From: an uncultured Oscillospiraceae bacterium
GTDB lineage: Bacteria; Bacillota; Clostridia; Oscillospirales; Ruminococcaceae
DNA: 8,422 nucleotides
Direction: 5' to 3'
Assembly: GCA_902489475.1 (NCBI GenBank)
Contig: CABUAH010000067.1
Span: forward strand, 1 to 8,422
The position numbers and the translations under genes were made by a program. This document shows, piece after piece, positions 5,782 through 8,422 of this stretch (the first letter of the stretch is position 1; each line of letters opens with the position of its first letter). The notes beneath the pieces are model-generated. The model did no database searches. It saw only the letters and a list, made by a program, of their open reading frames with translations, and had not been told where the DNA came from.

Positions 5782-7281
5782 TTATTTTGCTTCCTTGCTA
5801 TAACAGTCAAAGATAACGTCCGTTTTTTCCTTGCTCATTTTAGGAGTTATAAGACTTACTATCGGCACAACTATGAGCGAAAGCAGCATTACTATCGCAC
5901 CGCAGTTTATTGCAGAATCTATTGTAATTCCCCAAAGTGTGAGTTTATTTCCACATAGTGTAAAGTAAATCATATGAGCAATAACAATCCCTACGCCAAG
6001 TATAAACGAAGTCCATACTGCGGATTTTGTAACTTTCTTTGAGAAAAGTCCGTACAAAAACGGTGCTAAGAAAGCCCCTGCAAGTGCTCCCCATGATATA
6101 GACATAAGCGTTGAAATAATCGTTTTCGGATTTGTGATCGTAAATATTGCAATACCAACTGATATAAGCAAAAATACTGCTATGAAAATTCTCATTACAA
6201 CGACCTGTTTTTTCTCGTTCATTTTCTTTGAAAACGGCTTTATAAGGTCAATAGTTAATGTTGATGCTGATGTTAAAACCAAGCTTGAAAGAGTCGACAT
6301 TGAAGCTGACAAAACAAGCACCAATACAACACCTATAAGTATATCCGGCATAGATTCGATAATTGTCGGCACTATGTAATCTGTTCCGTTTGCCGCAACC
6401 TGATCAGCGTTTGCAAAAAGTCTTCCGAATCCGCCGAGAAAATAGCTTCCGCCGGCAACGACTAATGCAAATATGGTAGAAATTATCGTGCCGAGCTTAA
6501 CTGCCTTTTTATCCTTGATAGCATAAAACTTCTGAACCATTTGAGGAAGTCCCCACGTTCCGAGCGAGGTAAGTATTACTACGCCGATAAGGTTTATCGG
6601 ATCAGGCCCTAAAATGGTATTAAATTCACCCTGCTCTCCTAAACCTTTGAGAGCTGTTACGATTCCGCCCTTTCCGCTTATCGCCGCATAAATTACAGCA
6701 ACAATTCCTACAAGCATGAAAATTCCCTGCAAAAAGTCATTCATTGCAGTAGCTTTGTATCCGCCGACAATTACATAAATTGCTGTAAACACAGCCATTC
6801 CTATAATACACCACTCATAAGGAATGTTAAATGCCATTTTGAAAAGTCTTGAAAGTCCATTATAAACAGATGCTGTATAAGGAATTAAGAATACAAATAT
6901 AATAAGAGCCGATGCAATTTTAAGTCCTTTTGAATCGTATCTCTTTTCAAAGAATTCCGGCATAGTTTTTGCATCAAGATGCTTTGTCATAATTCTCGTT
7001 CTGTTACCTAAAATAATCCACGGAAGAAGCGAACCTATAACTGCATTTCCAATTCCTACCCATGTTGCGGCAACACCGTATTTCCAGCCAAATGTTCCGG
7101 CATATCCGACAAAAACAACAGCCGAAAAATAGCTCGTTCCATATGCAAATGCCGTCATCCAAGGTCCTAGGGTTCTTCCTCCCAACACAAAATCAGACAC
7201 CGTATTAGAAAGATGTCTGCAATAAAATCCGATTGCCAGCATTACCACAAGGTAAACGGCTAAAACAATCCACATTACCAT
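5782..7281 (-). CDS. Sodium:solute symporter (SSS family)
   Basis: An integral membrane transporter that uses the sodium gradient to import a solute. The 499-aa protein has about 13 hydrophobic segments, the usual SSS number, starting with residues 3-20. Family marks are the DFVLGGRTLGPW segment at 30-41, the VGGYKATAMNDFLQG segment at 172-186, and the LSASMSTLSS stretch at 324-333, where Ser329 and Thr330 align with the Ser-Thr pair at the sodium site of PutP. The start is ATG at 7281-7279, with GGGGAG ten bases upstream; the next ATG, two codons in, is too far from it. The substrate cannot be read off: proline (PutP), pantothenate (PanF) and other SSS groups share these motifs, and the AFAYGTSYFSA region differs from typical PutP. 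It is a single-gene unit with a perfect consensus promoter at 7356-7384, so expression may be high unless repressed. Confidence 0.92.
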   Translation of the reverse strand: MVMWIVLAVYLVVMLAIGFYCRHLSNTVSDFVLGGRTLGPWMTAFAYGTSYFSAVVFVGYAGTFGWKYGVAATWVGIGNAVIGSLLPWIILGNRTRIMTKHLDAKTMPEFFEKRYDSKGLKIASALIIFVFLIPYTASVYNGLSRLFKMAFNIPYEWCIIGMAVFTAIYVIVGGYKATAMNDFLQGIFMLVGIVAVIYAAISGKGGIVTALKGLGEQGEFNTILGPDPINLIGVVILTSLGTWGLPQMVQKFYAIKDKKAVKLGTIISTIFALVVAGGSYFLGGFGRLFANADQVAANGTDYIVPTIIESMPDILIGVVLVLVLSASMSTLSSLVLTSASTLTIDLIKPFSKKMNEKKQVVVMRIFIAVFLLISVGIAIFTITNPKTIISTLMSISWGALAGAFLAPFLYGLFSKKVTKSAVWTSFILGVGIVIAHMIYFTLCGNKLTLWGITIDSAINCGAIVMLLSLIVVPIVSLITPKMSKEKTDVIFDCYSKEAK

Positions 7282-7311
7282 ACTCTATAAACTCCCCTTC
7301 GATTTCTTTAA

Positions 7312-7347
7312 CGCTTTAAAGCTTTTATGGTTTCATCTGCTAAAGCG
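7312..7347 (-). repeat. Inverted repeat in the 5' leader of the symporter gene
   Basis: CGCTTTA (7312-7318) and TAAAGCG (7341-7347) form a 7-bp inverted repeat with a 22-nt gap. The right arm begins within two or three bases of the predicted transcription start (about 7349), and the left arm ends about 10 nt before the ribosome binding site. In the RNA it could form a 5' stem-loop affecting stability or translation; in DNA it could be an operator. The arms are short, so chance is possible. Confidence 0.35.
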
Positions 7348-7355
7348 ATACTATT

Positions 7356-7384
7356 ATTATACAGGTAAGTACCGTCTTTGTCAA
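7356..7384 (-). promoter_or_regulatory. Perfect consensus sigma-A promoter of the symporter gene
   Basis: Read leftward: TTGACA (7384-7379), a 17-nt spacer, TATAAT (7361-7356), matching the consensus at all 12 positions. The predicted start near 7349 gives a leader of about 68 nt. Such promoters are often held down by a repressor, though none is identified here. Confidence 0.92.
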
Positions 7385-7392
7385 TACCATTA

Positions 7393-7421
7393 TTGCAAAA
7401 TCGAAAAAAATCGGTTATACT
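7393..7421 (+). promoter_or_regulatory. Sigma-A promoter of ogg
   Basis: TTGCAA (7393-7398), a 17-nt spacer and TATACT (7416-7421). The predicted start is near 7428, giving a leader of about 29 nt before the ATG at 7457. Its -35 lies 8 bp from that of the divergent symporter promoter. Confidence 0.75.
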
Positions 7422-7456
7422 AAAAAAACAAAATAAACTGCGAGAAGGAAAGATTT

Positions 7457-8263
7457 ATGAATAAACTTAATTACAAAACCTTCGGGAACGACATAATACT
7501 TGAAGCCGAAGATTTTGATTTAGATGAAACGCTTGACTGTGGACAGGCATTTCGCTGGGAGAAAATATCCGACAATGCTTATCACGGCTTTGCTTTAAAT
7601 ACCCCACTCACGATTATTCAGGACAAAAACCGGTTTACATTTAAAGATACTGACGAAGAAACATTTCTTTCCCTTTGGGCGGAATATCTTGACTTATACA
7701 CAGATTACAGTGAGATAAAAAGCCGTCTTTCGAGTGACGAAACACTTTCAAAGGCTTGTGAATATGCGCCGGGAATCCGTCTTTTAAAGCAGGATAAATG
7801 GGAGGCGCTTTGTTCATTTATAATTTCTCAAAACAACAATATTCCGAGAATAAAAGGAATTATCGGACGGCTTTGCGAGCACTTTGGGAAATTTCCAAGC
7901 TACGATACGCTTGCAAAAGAAACACCCGAATCGCTTGGATTTTTAAGAGCAGGCTTTCGTGCAAAATACTTAGTTGATGCTGCGAGCAAACTTTCAAACA
8001 AGGAGCTTTCTCTCGATGAAATCTCAAACTCTCCCCTTAACGAAGCAAGAGATCTTCTTATGACAATAAAAGGTGTAGGTCCAAAGGTTGCAGAATGTGC
8101 GCTTCTTTACGGAATGTACAGAACCGAAGCATTTCCTGTTGATGTCTGGATAAAGCGTGTAATGGAACGGTACTATCCGAACGGCTTACCCGACTGCACT
8201 AAGGGTATAGAGGGTATCGCACAGCAATATCTGTTTCATTACATAAGAAATCTTGAAAAATAA
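7457..8263 (+). CDS. ogg: 8-oxoguanine DNA glycosylase/AP lyase, Ogg1 type
   Basis: Removes 8-oxoguanine from DNA in base excision repair and can nick the resulting abasic site. The 268-aa protein has the N-terminal OGG domain (about 10-115) and then a HhH-GPD domain (about 116-265). Compared with human OGG1 the key residues are kept: Gly29 in CGQAFRW (Gly42), Asn126 and Arg131 in QNNNIPRIKG (Asn149, Arg154), Arg168 in GFRAK (Arg204), catalytic Lys210 in the hairpin KGVGPKVAEC (Lys249), Cys214 (Cys253), Asp229 in PVDVW (Asp268), and Gln256 and Phe260 in AQQYLF (Gln315, Phe319). Trp231 replaces His270. There is no Fe-S cysteine cluster. The start has GAAGGA seven bases upstream. It is a single-gene unit with its own promoter and terminator. 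The call is secure. Confidence 0.94.
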   Translation: MNKLNYKTFGNDIILEAEDFDLDETLDCGQAFRWEKISDNAYHGFALNTPLTIIQDKNRFTFKDTDEETFLSLWAEYLDLYTDYSEIKSRLSSDETLSKACEYAPGIRLLKQDKWEALCSFIISQNNNIPRIKGIIGRLCEHFGKFPSYDTLAKETPESLGFLRAGFRAKYLVDAASKLSNKELSLDEISNSPLNEARDLLMTIKGVGPKVAECALLYGMYRTEAFPVDVWIKRVMERYYPNGLPDCTKGIEGIAQQYLFHYIRNLEK

Positions 8264-8276
8264 ATATTAAAAAAAC

Positions 8277-8316
8277 AAACCGTTGACGAAGAAAACTCTT
8301 CACCAACGGTTTTCTT
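8277..8316 (+). terminator. Intrinsic terminator of ogg
   Basis: AAACCGTTG (8277-8285) pairs with CAACGGTTT (8304-8312), and GAAGA (8288-8292) with TCTTC (8297-8301), separated by a 2x2 internal loop and closed by a 4-nt loop. The 3' side runs into TTTTCTT. Read leftward it is also followed by a long T-run, so it could stop a converging transcript from beyond the window. Confidence 0.88.
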
Positions 8317-8365
8317 GTATTCATTTTACAAAGAGAAACATGATAACTAAGAGCAATGAATTTGT

Positions 8366-8403
8366 TTGACATTTTATATGTAAATTGTCAATTATAATAA
8401 TTG
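8366..8403. repeat. Overlapping inverted repeats in the AT-rich right end
   Basis: Two overlapping symmetries are visible. TTGACA (8366-8371) and TGTCAA (8386-8391) form a 6-bp inverted repeat with a 14-nt gap. CAATTAT-A-ATAATTG (8389-8403) is a perfect 15-base palindrome and contains TATAAT at 8393-8398. The TTGACA-to-TATAAT spacing is 21 nt, too long for a good promoter. This could be an operator-promoter region for a gene to the right, but AT-rich sequence makes such palindromes by chance. No gene is visible from 8264 to the end of the window. Confidence 0.3.
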
Positions 8404-8422
8404 CGAATTACTTTTCCCACAG

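Noticed and set aside
6134..6379. Plus-strand open frame inside the symporter gene
   Set aside because: Antisense to membrane-segment codons, with no ribosome binding site.
8366..8398. Promoter formed by TTGACA and TATAAT at the right end
   Set aside because: The spacer is 21 nt, too long for an ordinary sigma-A promoter; the boxes are recorded as part of an inverted-repeat region instead.
1..8422. A new defence, mobile or biosynthetic system
   Set aside because: All large genes belong to known families and are mostly single-gene units with ordinary promoters and terminators; no transposase, integrase, toxin-antitoxin pair, CRISPR-like spaced repeats or biosynthetic enzyme cluster is present.

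Overview
This window looks like an ordinary chromosomal stretch from an A+T-rich, spore-forming, low-GC Gram-positive bacterium of the class Clostridia. The evidence is a germination protein (YpeB), purine-rich Firmicute ribosome binding sites, two TTG start codons, consensus vegetative sigma-A promoters with 17-nt spacers, and a bacterial Ogg-type 8-oxoguanine glycosylase. Species cannot be named from the sequence alone. No insertion sequence, prophage gene, CRISPR array, tRNA or rRNA was found.

Layout. 1-66 holds the tail of a rightward transcription unit and its intrinsic terminator. 90-1226 (minus) is a class I NifS/IscS-type cysteine desulfurase with a TTG start and its own promoter at 1315-1343. 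1482-2816 (plus) is ypeB, also with a TTG start. Its stop codon lies only 14 nt before eno (2831-4084, plus), so the two are probably cotranscribed. A two-way terminator at 4119-4165 separates eno from a converging FliB-like lysine-N-methylase gene (4179-5192, minus). That gene is divergent from a small ArsC/Spx-family thioredoxin-fold protein (5359-5706, plus). The two promoters stand back to back, with their -35 boxes 2 bp apart. Another two-way terminator (5716-5750) separates the ArsC-like gene from a converging sodium:solute symporter (5782-7281, minus). The symporter is divergent from ogg (7457-8263, plus), again with back-to-back promoters; the symporter's promoter matches the TTGACA/TATAAT consensus perfectly. 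A terminator follows ogg, and the window ends in an AT-rich region with nested inverted repeats.

How the genes relate. There is no single pathway. The clearest link is ypeB-eno: YpeB helps prepare the spore cortex for lysis during germination, and enolase catalyses a step needed to turn the spore's stored 3-phosphoglycerate into PEP and ATP at that moment. The other genes are short, separately controlled units: sulfur mobilisation, a possible redox protein, solute uptake, oxidative DNA repair and an orphan protein methylase. I see no convincing undescribed multi-gene system. The items most worth a second look are the ypeB-eno pairing without an adjacent sleB, the orphan FliB-like gene, the opposite-base residues of Ogg, and the two divergent promoter pairs.
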